DNA from: Cryphonectria parasitica EP155
Taxonomy: Eukaryota > Ascomycota > Sordariomycetes > Diaporthales > Cryphonectriaceae
Length of the DNA stretch: 64,000 nt
Assembly (NCBI RefSeq): GCF_011745365.1
Contig: NW_024468916.1
Coordinates: 1,471,630-1,535,629 of the forward strand
Direction of reading: 5' to 3'
Shown: positions 10,451 through 19,466 of the stretch, piece by piece
Position numbering within the stretch: position 1 is the stretch's first letter
Layout: every line of letters starts with the position of its first letter
Program-made: the position numbers and the translations under genes
Notes under the pieces: generated by a model
The model's database searches: none
Told to the model about the DNA's origin: nothing
Seen by the model: the letters and a program-made list of their open reading frames with translations, nothing else

Positions 10451-12061
10451 TCATTCTCTCACTTGTCTTCCGTTTGCCATAAGCATTATGACGGCATCTT
10501 GACCCCTGTGTTTGACGAGATGCTTACCACCCACTTGCTCCCAAAACTCCGCATCCGCCAACCTCCTACACTCAATCTCGCGCCTCCATTCATCCCATCT
10601 GTCCTCCCGTACGTACCTGAGCGTCCTCTCAGCAAGCAGCACCTCCCACAGCGAACTCGCCCTGTTCGCCGACTTCTCGCGCCAGGTGACCTGCCGCGTC
10701 GCCTCGTTCAGGGCATAGATGCGCCCAGCCGGCATCCACGCCTCGTCCCACTCGTCCGAGTCGACGTACCGCATGACGTCCCCGCTCGGCGTCTGCACGC
10801 GCCAGAGCAACGGGTCGTCTCCGTAGGGCACGTCGCCGAGCCAGTCCGCCCCCAGAGACGTGCACGCGGCGTGGTACCGCTTTACAAACTCGACGTACTC
10901 GGCGGCGGAGGGCGCTATGGCTATAAAGGTCCTCGCCTCTCGCATGCGGGCGCCGGCCACCTGCCGCCAGAAACAGCCAGCACAGATGGTGGCGCCTAGC
11001 TGCTTCTGCTTCTGCTGCTGCTGCTGTTGCTGCCGCTGCCTCTGTTGCTGTTGCTGCGAGGGCGTCTCGCCGAGGAGGGGCTTTTGGGCTTTGGCCCGGA
11101 GGTCGGGATACTCCTGTCGCTGCTCTAAGGTCGGCGCAGGATCAGCAGTAGCAGCAGTAGCAGCAGCAGCAGAAGCAGCAGCAGCATCCACCGCCCACTG
11201 GGTTTCCAGCAGCTCCTCCAGCGCCTGGTCCACCTGGCTCATGAAGTCCTGGTTGAAATCACGGAGCGTAAAAGCCCAGTCCGTCCTGTTCATACCGACG
11301 AGGGCCTTGCCGCAGTCATCGTGCTCCGCGGCGGGCGCTATAGCCTTGCAGTAGGTCGACCGCCTCTCTCGGTGCGAGACGCTCTGGGCAATAAAGTCGG
11401 TCACCTTCTGGGTGAGGTCTGCGCGCGGCCGACACCCGCTCAGCCACGAGCCCCCTCGGCACGTCTCGTCGCAGAAGCTCGTGCGCAGGCCGGGATCGGG
11501 GTCGTGCAGCATCTGCTCCAGCTCATCTTCTGTGAAGCGCAGGTTGCATCTGGTCGAGGACTCCCACTGGATTATGCCGGCGAGACACGCCTTGCTGGCG
11601 TTAAGGGTCCGCGGCGGAATGGAGGCGGTGTCTTCTTGGTCGGATTCGAGACGTTCCAACTCTGCCTCCATCTCGAAGATGAAGGCCTTGTCTGCTGGGA
11701 TCCTGTGTCGCCATATTGTGTGATGCACCGTTGTGGGACTGGTCGGGCCAGGAGCATACGTTGTGCCGGCACGGTGTCTTCCCGGGTAAAGACTGACTGC
11801 AGCCAGGACGATGCGGCAGCCGACCAGGCCGATGCAGAAGCAGAGGATCAGGCGAAGAGTCCACATGAACCGGAATCCCTCTCGACGGTCAGCCACATGC
11901 TGCTGTGGCTTTTCATCTTCCTCCTCGACATCCTCGGCGGACGGTATTGGATCATCATGACGGGCCTCCTCCAGGTCGACAGACGACGACTCCTTTTCCC
12001 CGTCGTTACCATCCGCGTGCAGCATGCCACTCTTCTCCTCCGTGATCGTAGAGTCCGCCAT
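10451..12061 (-). CDS. Single-pass membrane protein with Cys-rich, Gln-tract ectodomain; function unknown
   Basis: One uninterrupted minus-strand ORF of 536 residues from the ATG at 12061 (MADSTITEEKSG). An in-frame upstream start would add 33 residues, but these are encoded by a poly(A)/purine-rich tract and give an implausible poly-Phe segment. The protein has an acidic N-terminal tail of about 75 residues, then one strong hydrophobic segment (WTLRLILCFCIGLVGCRIVL), then a long C-terminal domain, suggesting a type II membrane topology. The distal part has spaced cysteines (TRCNLRF, SFCDETCRGGSW, STYCKAIAP, HDDCGKAL, ICAGCFWRQ), an Ala-rich run, and a Gln-rich tract. The Cys spacing loosely recalls disulfide-rich modules found in some fungal secreted proteins, but I do not recognise the family. 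Gene boundaries are fairly secure. Confidence 0.75.
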   Translation of the reverse strand: MADSTITEEKSGMLHADGNDGEKESSSVDLEEARHDDPIPSAEDVEEEDEKPQQHVADRREGFRFMWTLRLILCFCIGLVGCRIVLAAVSLYPGRHRAGTTYAPGPTSPTTVHHTIWRHRIPADKAFIFEMEAELERLESDQEDTASIPPRTLNASKACLAGIIQWESSTRCNLRFTEDELEQMLHDPDPGLRTSFCDETCRGGSWLSGCRPRADLTQKVTDFIAQSVSHRERRSTYCKAIAPAAEHDDCGKALVGMNRTDWAFTLRDFNQDFMSQVDQALEELLETQWAVDAAAASAAAATAATADPAPTLEQRQEYPDLRAKAQKPLLGETPSQQQQQRQRQQQQQQQKQKQLGATICAGCFWRQVAGARMREARTFIAIAPSAAEYVEFVKRYHAACTSLGADWLGDVPYGDDPLLWRVQTPSGDVMRYVDSDEWDEAWMPAGRIYALNEATRQVTWREKSANRASSLWEVLLAERTLRYVREDRWDEWRREIECRRLADAEFWEQVGGKHLVKHRGQDAVIMLMANGRQVRE

Positions 12062-13288
12062 TAAGTAACCAGGAAGAAAGAAGAAGAAATACGGTAAAAA
12101 AAAAAAAAAAAATAAGATAACGGAGAAAGAATGATTGTAGGTCGAGAGAGAGGTCGACAAGATAGGAGCATAAGCGGAGCCAGAGGCTCACTAGGTCGAT
12201 TCCTTACTGCCTATGGCATCCAGTGAGATTGCTGCGCCCCTTCGCCCCTTAAGGAACCCCTCTGCTGACAGGGGGCCTTGTCGCCATTGAAATCACCGCG
12301 GGCGTCTCCAAAAGTGAAGCGAATCCTGTGAGATGAAACCTGGTCGCATCTTTACCTGGGGGCAGCGTAGGTGAGCGAGTACGGAGGACCCAGGCCCCCC
12401 ATTTTCTTAATTTGCCCACCTTGGCTGGATGATCGAGCTCCCCATATTTTGCAATACATTCCATCCCAGGTGTGAATGGCAAGTATGCACAAGCTTTCTG
12501 TCAGGGCCAATCAAGTAAAACGGATTGCGAGATCTGTGGTCCGAGGCTTTCTGTGCAGTGATTATAGTATGAAGGGCAGCGCCTGGGAGTGATCTGATAT
12601 GGAATACCAGAACCTGTAGCCACAAACAATTTATGCAGGAGATGAGACCTCACTGTACATGGAACAGATATCGGCCATCAATAAGGGCTATTTGTCGGAT
12701 ATACATTGATCTGGAGCAAAAGGAACAGATAAACTACAAAGAGAGCCGGTGCCTTCAAAATGAGCCAAGTGTTCAGGGTTCACAGATAGACCAAGTTTTC
12801 AGTAATGGAATACTGGAAGGCTACCGGGCCACCAAAGTCTGCCATTGTTGTGTCGAGGATAAGCCCATGGCTAGCTCTTGGTATAGACATACTGTAGAGG
12901 GGATTGGACCAGCTCCTGCAATGACTTTGGTTCAGCAAGAGATTTAATCAAGACCTAATGTCAAAGGGTATGAAATCTCATTGTAATTATACACAGAGAT
13001 ATATGGATATATACATATACAGGCATTGTCCCATGCAGACCCAGGTCTCATGTAACAAGAGACTCGCTCAACGGTGCTGAGCACGTCTTATGAAGTTGTT
13101 GCGCTGCTGATTTTTCCTTATTTGACGACTGTAGTGACGGACAGACACAGTCTTCGCGGGGAGCCATGAGAAAGAACCGAGTTAGCCTCCATTTGAGAAA
13201 TCAAAGGTGCGTTTACCGTGTGAAAGAGGAAGATGTAGTAGACCCAGTTCCAACGCCCCAAATCATACACCAGTAAGGAAAGAGACTG

Positions 13289-13319
<31 letters not shown>

Positions 13320-13495
13320 CGAGGTGTGCGTGTTGCAAGGGCCGAGGGAGCCACCAGCACAGTGATCGAGAGGGGCCTGTCCCGGCTTTTCAGGTTTCGA
13401 AGGAGATGATCTAGCAGTCGTTTTTGTTGCCGCGCTCCGAGACAGCCCCGGATGACGAAAGAGAAAAAGGATTTCTGCAGCAAGAAAAAAGCATC
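12062..13495. other. Intergenic, 1.4 kb, more A/T-rich
   Basis: It holds the upstream region of the membrane-protein gene, with a 17-nt poly(A) run near 12097-12113, and the 3' region of the spf30 gene. A (GA)n microsatellite lies at 13289-13313. A 104-codon open frame at 12633-12947 resembles no family I know. Confidence 0.55.
13289..13313. repeat. (GA)n microsatellite
   Basis: About 12 dinucleotide units followed by the interrupted variant GAGCGAGAGCGAG, downstream of the spf30 stop codon. Confidence 0.85.
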
Positions 13496-14673
13496 TTAGT
13501 CAACGTCCTCATTAGGTTGGTAGATATGACGACTCCTGGTAGGATCCTTGCGCATGGCCTGGCCCGAGCCTGTGAATCCAACTGTTGAAGCAGACACAAG
13601 ACACACATCCCACACGTTAGCATATGATTTTTCATCCCTACAGGACAATAAGGATTCTAGGGCCGCGACAGCGGTACATACCTCGCCCGTGCACACCCTC
13701 TGGCGTCCGGAACATGCTGTCCTTCTTCTGCGCCTTGCCGAACTTGCTCTTGTTGTTGAACTCCTGCCACTTGTTCTTCCCCTTCTCGAGCTCCTTGGTC
13801 GCCTTGATCTTCTTGAACTTCTTGACCGGCTTCTCTTCACCATCTGCACCCTTGTCCTCGGCCTGCGGGTACACACTCGGCGCGCTCGTCAGGACGATGC
13901 CGTTGTTGCTCGTCGCCGAACCGCTGGTGCTTGGAAACCCACCACCAGCAGCTGCTGCTATTGCTGCCGACGACGACGACGGCGTCCCTGGCGTAACCGG
14001 GCTGGCAATGGTACCGCCCGCAGACGTCCCATCGGCAGCCTTGCGCTTGTTGGTGGCGGGCTTGATATCCCGGCCCCGCAGCGTCTCGACCATATCGTAG
14101 CTCTTGAACTTGACTGTATAGATGGGCTGCGTGCTGCTGCCCGTGACCGCCGTGATCCGCGCCGGGTAGAAGCCCTTGTCGCCTGACACCCACTTTGCCA
14201 GGACGGTGTCGTTGACCGCATAGTTCATCTGGACCGGCTCCGCGGCCGCGGCTGCTGCGGCGGCGGCGGAAGCGGCGTTGGCGGCCTCCGTGCGGTCCTT
14301 CTCTTCCTGAATCTGCTTCTTGAATGCCGGGTGGTTCTCACGAGACCACTTCTCGGGCTTGGCGGCCGGTGGTGATGGCGGTGGAGGGGGGGCTGCGGCC
14401 TGGGCCTGCGCGGGGCGCTGGTGGGAGGGGGCGATGTCGGCGATGGACTCGTTGATCATCTTGACCATCTCCTCGAGCTCGGCCTTGAGCCCGAGGAGCT
14501 CGGCGTTCTCTGGCTCATCGTGGAGGGACTGGGAGACGATGTCGAGCTAATCATGGTAAAAGGAGTCAGCAGGAGTGATGCAAAGGAGAAGCAGGCAAAT
14601 CCAGGCGCGCACAACGTACCTGCTCTTGGTACTGTTTCTTCTCCTCCTCGAGTTGTGACAGCTGCGCACTCAT
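13496..14673 (-). CDS. spf30: Tudor-domain splicing factor Spf30 (SMNDC1-like)
   Basis: Three exons on the minus strand, 14673-14620, 14546-13682 and 13581-13496, give 334 residues with continuous frame. Spf30/SMNDC1 is a spliceosome assembly factor whose Tudor domain binds symmetrically dimethylated arginine on Sm proteins in the nucleus. The N-terminus has the family's paired helices (QLEEEKKQYQEQ, then DEPENAELLGLKAELEEMV). A Tudor domain at about residues 128-182 carries YAVNDTVLAKWVSGDKGFYP and YTVKFKSYDMVETL. After a Ser/Ala-rich linker comes a basic segment (VKKFKKIKATKELEKGKNKW). The C-terminus VGFTGSGQAMRKDPTRSRHI, found only after splicing the last intron, matches the conserved Spf30 tail. 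A long Ala run precedes the Tudor domain. The two introns are 73 and 100 nt. Confidence 0.88.
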
Positions 14674-15500
14674 TTTGTGTTGAATCAAGTCCTGGTGCTG
14701 TGGTAGAAGAGAAAGAGAGCAAGAGGGAAGAAAATATGTGTACTCGAAAATACGCTTTGGGTACAGATGGTGTGGCCGATAAGTAGTTTCGGTGCCGATG
14801 AGGGTGGTTGTTGTTGCTTTAGGAAAGAGTCGATAAAGAGGAAGCCGTCCAAGTTGCCGCCTCGGCCTGGGACTGAACCCCTGCGAACGGACTTGAGTGG
14901 CTTAATAAGCCTACCCCCCTTCCCCATCACAAGGCAGGCTTTACGTTCCTCTATGTCCTTTTGGTACAACCATTTTGTTTTGCCCTTTTCCTTCTTTCTT
15001 CTTATGTCTTTCCTTCTCCATTTCTCTCTCCTAGAAGACAGACTCACATCACTTGGAGAAGGAACATAACAATACTGATCACTTGCAAATCAACGGAGGA
15101 GGACGATGTCATTAATTTCAGCTCTAGACAAATTCATGTGAAAACACCAGGCATAAAATGCACCAGTGTAGAAGGACAAGAAGAGCCAGAATTGGCCCTT
15201 GAAATTTGACTCTTCAAAAGAATTGCAGTCTTGGCGTTGTGGTTTTCCCTTCCGTTCGCAATGCTGTAGCTGTAGCTGTACCTGTACCTGTACCTATACC
15301 GTACCCAAACGCCGTCTCCATCCATCGTGCCTTTCAGTCTTTGGTATCCCTGAGATTGCTTGAATGTTAAAGATCAACGTAGAAGACAAGACTCCCACGA
15401 GGTGTGATATTGCACCCTTGTGATATGATATGAATGATGCACGGCATCGATTTCCTGTCCATCTGGGCCGAGGACGAGGGAGAATGTAGTCCCTGTACCC
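14674..15500. other. Intergenic between spf30 and the TCO89-like gene
   Basis: About 830 bp with the spf30 promoter and the 3' end of the next gene. A short repeat of CTGTAGCTGTAGCTGTACC type lies near 15265-15300. No gene is supported. Confidence 0.6.
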
Positions 15501-17615
15501 TTAGTCCGCACTCGTGGCCAAATCCACCAGGTTCTTATCCCACATGCCCCTCAGGATGGCCTGGATCCCCTCGTCCTCCTCGCCGTTGACCAAACTCGCT
15601 CCGCTGAGCCGAGACCCGGGCCCCTCGTGCATACTGGCCGCCGCACCGCCGTCGTCATCCGTGTCCAGGCTCGAGGCTGCCCCGCTGTGCCTAGTAGTCG
15701 AGTGCGATCGCCTGGGTGTCTCGGGCCGCCGGCCGTTCGTCGTCGCTCCTGCGCCCACAGTCCCCGGCTCTCGGAAGCTCTGGCTCAGCCCAAAGTTCTG
15801 CAGGGAGCGCCGGCTCGACGACGATGACGGTGGTGGCGCGCCGCGCGGGATCCGCCTGGCCTTGTCGTTGCCAGGCAGCTGGGCTATGCGGGCCAGCGAC
15901 CGGGCGACGGGGTTCTGATACCGACGGACAATGTTGTACTCGACGCCGGTGCGCTCGAGAAGCTTGTACACACGCGGGTCCTGACTCTCGTAGCCGGCGC
16001 CGCCGAGAAGCGGGCCCGCGACCTCGGCGACCTCAGCCGCGAAGCCGCCTATGCCCGAGTGGCGGTGGCGCACAGGCTCCATGGACGAGCTGGCCCGCTG
16101 GAGGTTGATCTTCTGTTGGGTCCGGCTCTTCTCCGATGGGGCGGCCACGCGCCCTTCCTTCCTGGACCGGGCCGTGTTCACTATGGCGCTTGTGATTCCC
16201 GTGTCTTCCTGGTCCGTCAGCTCCTCCTCGTTGTCGTCTTCGTGGCGCTGACGACGGTGGTGTTGGTGGCGATGTGGGCCATCGTTGGCATCATCATCAT
16301 CATCCTCCTCCTCCTCCTCCTCCTCCTCCTCTTCCTCCTCTTCCTCCTCTTCCTCCTCTTCCTGTACCTGTGTAGTTGCGGCAGACAGTCCTGTGTCCGC
16401 TGGGCCGGGCAGACCGCCCATCGACTGCGGCCTCTTGCCCGCCCTGGCGGCCGCCTCGGCAGTTGTGTAGAAGGACCCCACAGAGCCCTGTGATGTGATG
16501 AACCGTGACGTGACCTCGTCCACGCCGTTGCTACTCGCCACGCCCTGAGGCTGGGCCGAGAGCACTGACAGAGTGCTCGCCGAACGTCTGCTGTCGGGCG
16601 AGGCCGCCTTGGCCAGCGCAGTCATGTTAGACATGCTGGTGGTGGCGCTGTGCGATGGGGTGCGTTGGAGTAGCCTCGAGGTGAGATTCCTGCTGTGCTG
16701 GGTGATGGGGTCGAACAGAAGCCTCTGGGGCTCCGCTAGCGGTGTCGGCTCCTCGTCCCCGTTGTTGTTGTCTCCGTCATCCTCCGCCGCCGCGGAGCTG
16801 CTGCTGCTATTCCTGCTGCCGCTGACGCCACTCGCGTGCGGTACGGGGCTGCCCTGGGCGTGTGCGGAGGACTGGCCGCTGGTGATGACGGAGCCACGGC
16901 GCGACAAGTACGGGGAGGCGGAGCTGCTAGCGTCTACCCACTCTTCCACGTCGTCTTCGTCGTCGTCCTGGTCGAATTGGCCGTCGGTGCCGATGTCGAA
17001 GTGGACGGCTGACTTGGACGGCTTGAGCTTGCTGACTGTCTTCTCGGAGGAGGATCGCTTGAGCTGGGCGGAGGACTTGCTTCGCCTGCCGACCTCGACG
17101 TGGGATTTGTTGCGTTTGAGCGTGGTCTGGGAAGCGTTCTTCTTGAGATTCGTGGCGGAGGGGTTGCGCGACAGCCTCAGGTCGGAGGAGTGAGCCGAAT
17201 GCTTGCGCTGGTGGTGGTGGTGGATGTTCGAGGCGGAGGAAGAGGAGAAAGTCAACCCGGGGGCGGCAGCAGCGGCGGCGGCGGCAGCGTTTGTGTTTGT
17301 GGCGGCGGTGGTGGTACCACGTTCGGGAGAGGGCGACGTGAGACGGCGGTGGAGCTTGGTCGAGGAGGTGGTGGCGTTCTGCTTGGACAGGCCTTTGGAG
17401 GAGGGAACTCTTGCATGCATTCGACCACCTGTACCGCCCCCCACATGATGTCTCTGCTGGTGTTTCCTGTGCTGCTGCTGCTGTGTTTGCTGCTGATTAT
17501 GAGGACGCTGCGCCTGGTCGCTGGTCGAGGAGTCGGTGTCGCGGCCGGAGAGAGTCCGTTTTGATTGGCCCCTGGAAGGTGACATGTTGTCTGCTTGTTC
17601 CCTATCCCTCGCCAT
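15501..17615 (-). CDS. TCO89-like TORC1-associated protein (low-complexity)
   Basis: A single ORF of 704 residues starting MARDREQADNMSPSRG. It is largely disordered: a Gln/His tract, a Thr/Asn/Ala run, Ser-rich stretches, and a long uninterrupted Glu run (plus-strand 16300-16360) followed by an Asp run. The best conserved part is near residues 155-240, with KKNASQTTLKRNKSHVEVG, a Ser/Lys-rich repeat, AVHFDIGTDG and VEEWVDASSSASPYLSRRGS. As I recall, that order is typical of fungal proteins annotated with the TORC1 subunit TCO89 domain. A second conserved-looking block near the C-terminus is YNIVRRYQNPVARSLARIAQ. TCO89 is a non-essential fungal TORC1 component at the vacuole involved in nutrient and cell-integrity signalling. 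The identification is tentative because so much is low complexity. Confidence 0.62.
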   Translation of the reverse strand: MARDREQADNMSPSRGQSKRTLSGRDTDSSTSDQAQRPHNQQQTQQQQHRKHQQRHHVGGGTGGRMHARVPSSKGLSKQNATTSSTKLHRRLTSPSPERGTTTAATNTNAAAAAAAAAPGLTFSSSSASNIHHHHQRKHSAHSSDLRLSRNPSATNLKKNASQTTLKRNKSHVEVGRRSKSSAQLKRSSSEKTVSKLKPSKSAVHFDIGTDGQFDQDDDEDDVEEWVDASSSASPYLSRRGSVITSGQSSAHAQGSPVPHASGVSGSRNSSSSSAAAEDDGDNNNGDEEPTPLAEPQRLLFDPITQHSRNLTSRLLQRTPSHSATTSMSNMTALAKAASPDSRRSASTLSVLSAQPQGVASSNGVDEVTSRFITSQGSVGSFYTTAEAAARAGKRPQSMGGLPGPADTGLSAATTQVQEEEEEEEEEEEEEEEEEEEDDDDDANDGPHRHQHHRRQRHEDDNEEELTDQEDTGITSAIVNTARSRKEGRVAAPSEKSRTQQKINLQRASSSMEPVRHRHSGIGGFAAEVAEVAGPLLGGAGYESQDPRVYKLLERTGVEYNIVRRYQNPVARSLARIAQLPGNDKARRIPRGAPPPSSSSSRRSLQNFGLSQSFREPGTVGAGATTNGRRPETPRRSHSTTRHSGAASSLDTDDDGGAAASMHEGPGSRLSGASLVNGEEDEGIQAILRGMWDKNLVDLATSAD

Positions 17616-19466
17616 GACTGCTTTTTCCCTTCCGTTCTGCCTTTTTTTTACTTTTTATTACCCGCCCCCTCGCCCTTCAGGGGATAGTCCGCCTCACACA
17701 GTGACAAACGGCGTACTACCTTGTCGACGTTTGTTCCCTCTTTTCCTCCCTTCCACCGAGCTCGTAGCGTGGGGGTCTGGTCAGACCTGGTCCTGGGATG
17801 GGGTCTCAAGCTTTGGTCCGGGTCGGGGGTTTTGGGGTTGTGAGACAGAGTCGGGTGGAAGAAGAAAAGATGCAGTGGGCAAGCCACGGATTGGATATCA
17901 ATGCGGCCTGAGGGTTGGGCCAGGGGTCCGAGTCGGAATCTTGTCTTTCTCTATTTTAGAATCGGAAAGCCTGTCTCTCGGTTCGGCTATCGTTTTGCTT
18001 GCGATCGAGCTGAGCCTGTTTGACTTGGGCCTTGTACGACCTGAGTGAACCTCTGACTCAACTCGTCCAGCTTTGCTAGGGGCGGAGAGACCAAGAGAGG
18101 GAGAAGATTCTCCGTGCTGGGAAGGAGGATTGAATGGAGCAGATAGAGGGATTGATTAAGATTGGGTCTCGACTGGGATTGGTCTGGACAGCACTTCGGA
18201 CTGAGTTGGAGGGCTGACTTTGGCTGCATGCACACAATGAGTTGAATGGACGGCGATGTGCCACGTCAAAGAAGAAAAAGGGAAGAGAAGGGGGGAAAGG
18301 TCCAACTGGCCTCGTCTGTAGGTGTAGTCGGCTCGCGAAGACGGACAGTGACAATGGCAAGCTGCTACGGGAGGTCGATCCTCTTTTCGGCCGTTGACGG
18401 TTTCTGCGCTTTCGTCATGCCGCGCAGGATAGCAATTTCCCTATCAAGCGACAAGGCAGATGAAAGCAGATAAATACCAGGTACGTACATCAAGTACGTA
18501 CCAAGTACCATAGTACAGCTCCGTCAAGTCACTTTTCCAAAGTCAAACGTAGCACCTTGGCACCCATAGCAGGGAAGACATGGCAGGGCAGGCAGCGCAT
18601 GGGCCTCTTCGGCGTACCATCGGACCCTTCTATTTCTCTATTCCCATTTCGTCGTGATTCTCTCTTTCCCCTCCCTAACCTGATTTGGTCAGCACTCCTG
18701 CCGGTATGTAGCGTGTACCCATCCTGGACTACCAACCAAAAAGGTTCTTATAGTATTACTATGTAAGTAAAGTAGTCATAGAAGTCTAGAGTTAGAAACA
18801 CTCGAATCTGATTTCTCTTCCTGTTGCAATGTCTGGGCTACCGATCCAGTAGTCTAAACTTGAGTGGTCATTACAAGTTTGAACCGGCATGTGAAAATAG
18901 ACCGGTGCATTCGGGCTTTCAGCCACTGACTGTCCTGAGCCAAAAGAGATGGAATCAGCCAATCAGAATATAAATCGGCATGATAAATCAACAGATCCTT
19001 ACCTATATTTGAACAACTGCAAAGAAAGAAAAAGAGAGGAAAAGCTCGAGTGTTGCGTAAAGCGCGGTATATTTGGTATCTCGTGTGCAGTATATAAGAT
19101 AATAATTCGTATAGCCTCCCAAAGTAATCCGGAGAGCACGAAGCGCCTCTTCCTCCCCTAATTGATCCGCCTTTGTAAGTTACCACTGGATGTATGCCAA
19201 AATGACATGAATAGAAAGATCTTTTTTATCTATAATCCATATCCAAGAATCCAATAAAGAGACAATAAACAAAGACGCAAGAGATAAGACGCATTCATGC
19301 CAGGTTTGAAAGGAAAGAGAACGCCCAGGTGACCTTTCGCTGATGCCTATAAGGTGGGTAACACAAAAAAAAATATTTCTTCTGTGAGCAATATATAAAA
19401 CCCAAAGAGAAAAAGAAAGAGAGTAAAAGAACAGGAGTGAGTAGTAGAAAGTTCTCAAGTCTGCCC
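17616..19466. other. Intergenic, 1.85 kb
   Basis: It lies between the 5' end of the TCO89-like gene and the 3' end of ags1, both on the minus strand. The part from 18470 to 19450 is noticeably A/T-rich, with short direct repeats of the ACGTACCAAGTAC type near 18480-18510. No family-like ORF was seen. Confidence 0.6.

Noticed and set aside
12062..12160. Upstream in-frame start adding 33 residues to the Cys/Gln-rich membrane protein
   Set aside because: The added segment is mostly poly-Phe/Leu encoded by a poly(A) tract and is far more likely 5' UTR. The protein has its own membrane segment further in.
12633..12947. 104-codon plus-strand frame in the 12-13.5 kb gap
   Set aside because: No family resemblance; A/T-rich context and no upstream C/T-rich leader. 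It could be a decayed element, but nothing supports one.
13638..13681. Read-through C-terminus of spf30 exon 2 (GMYRCRGPRILIVL)
   Set aside because: A standard GTATGT donor and CAACAG acceptor remove it, and splicing restores the conserved Spf30 tail.
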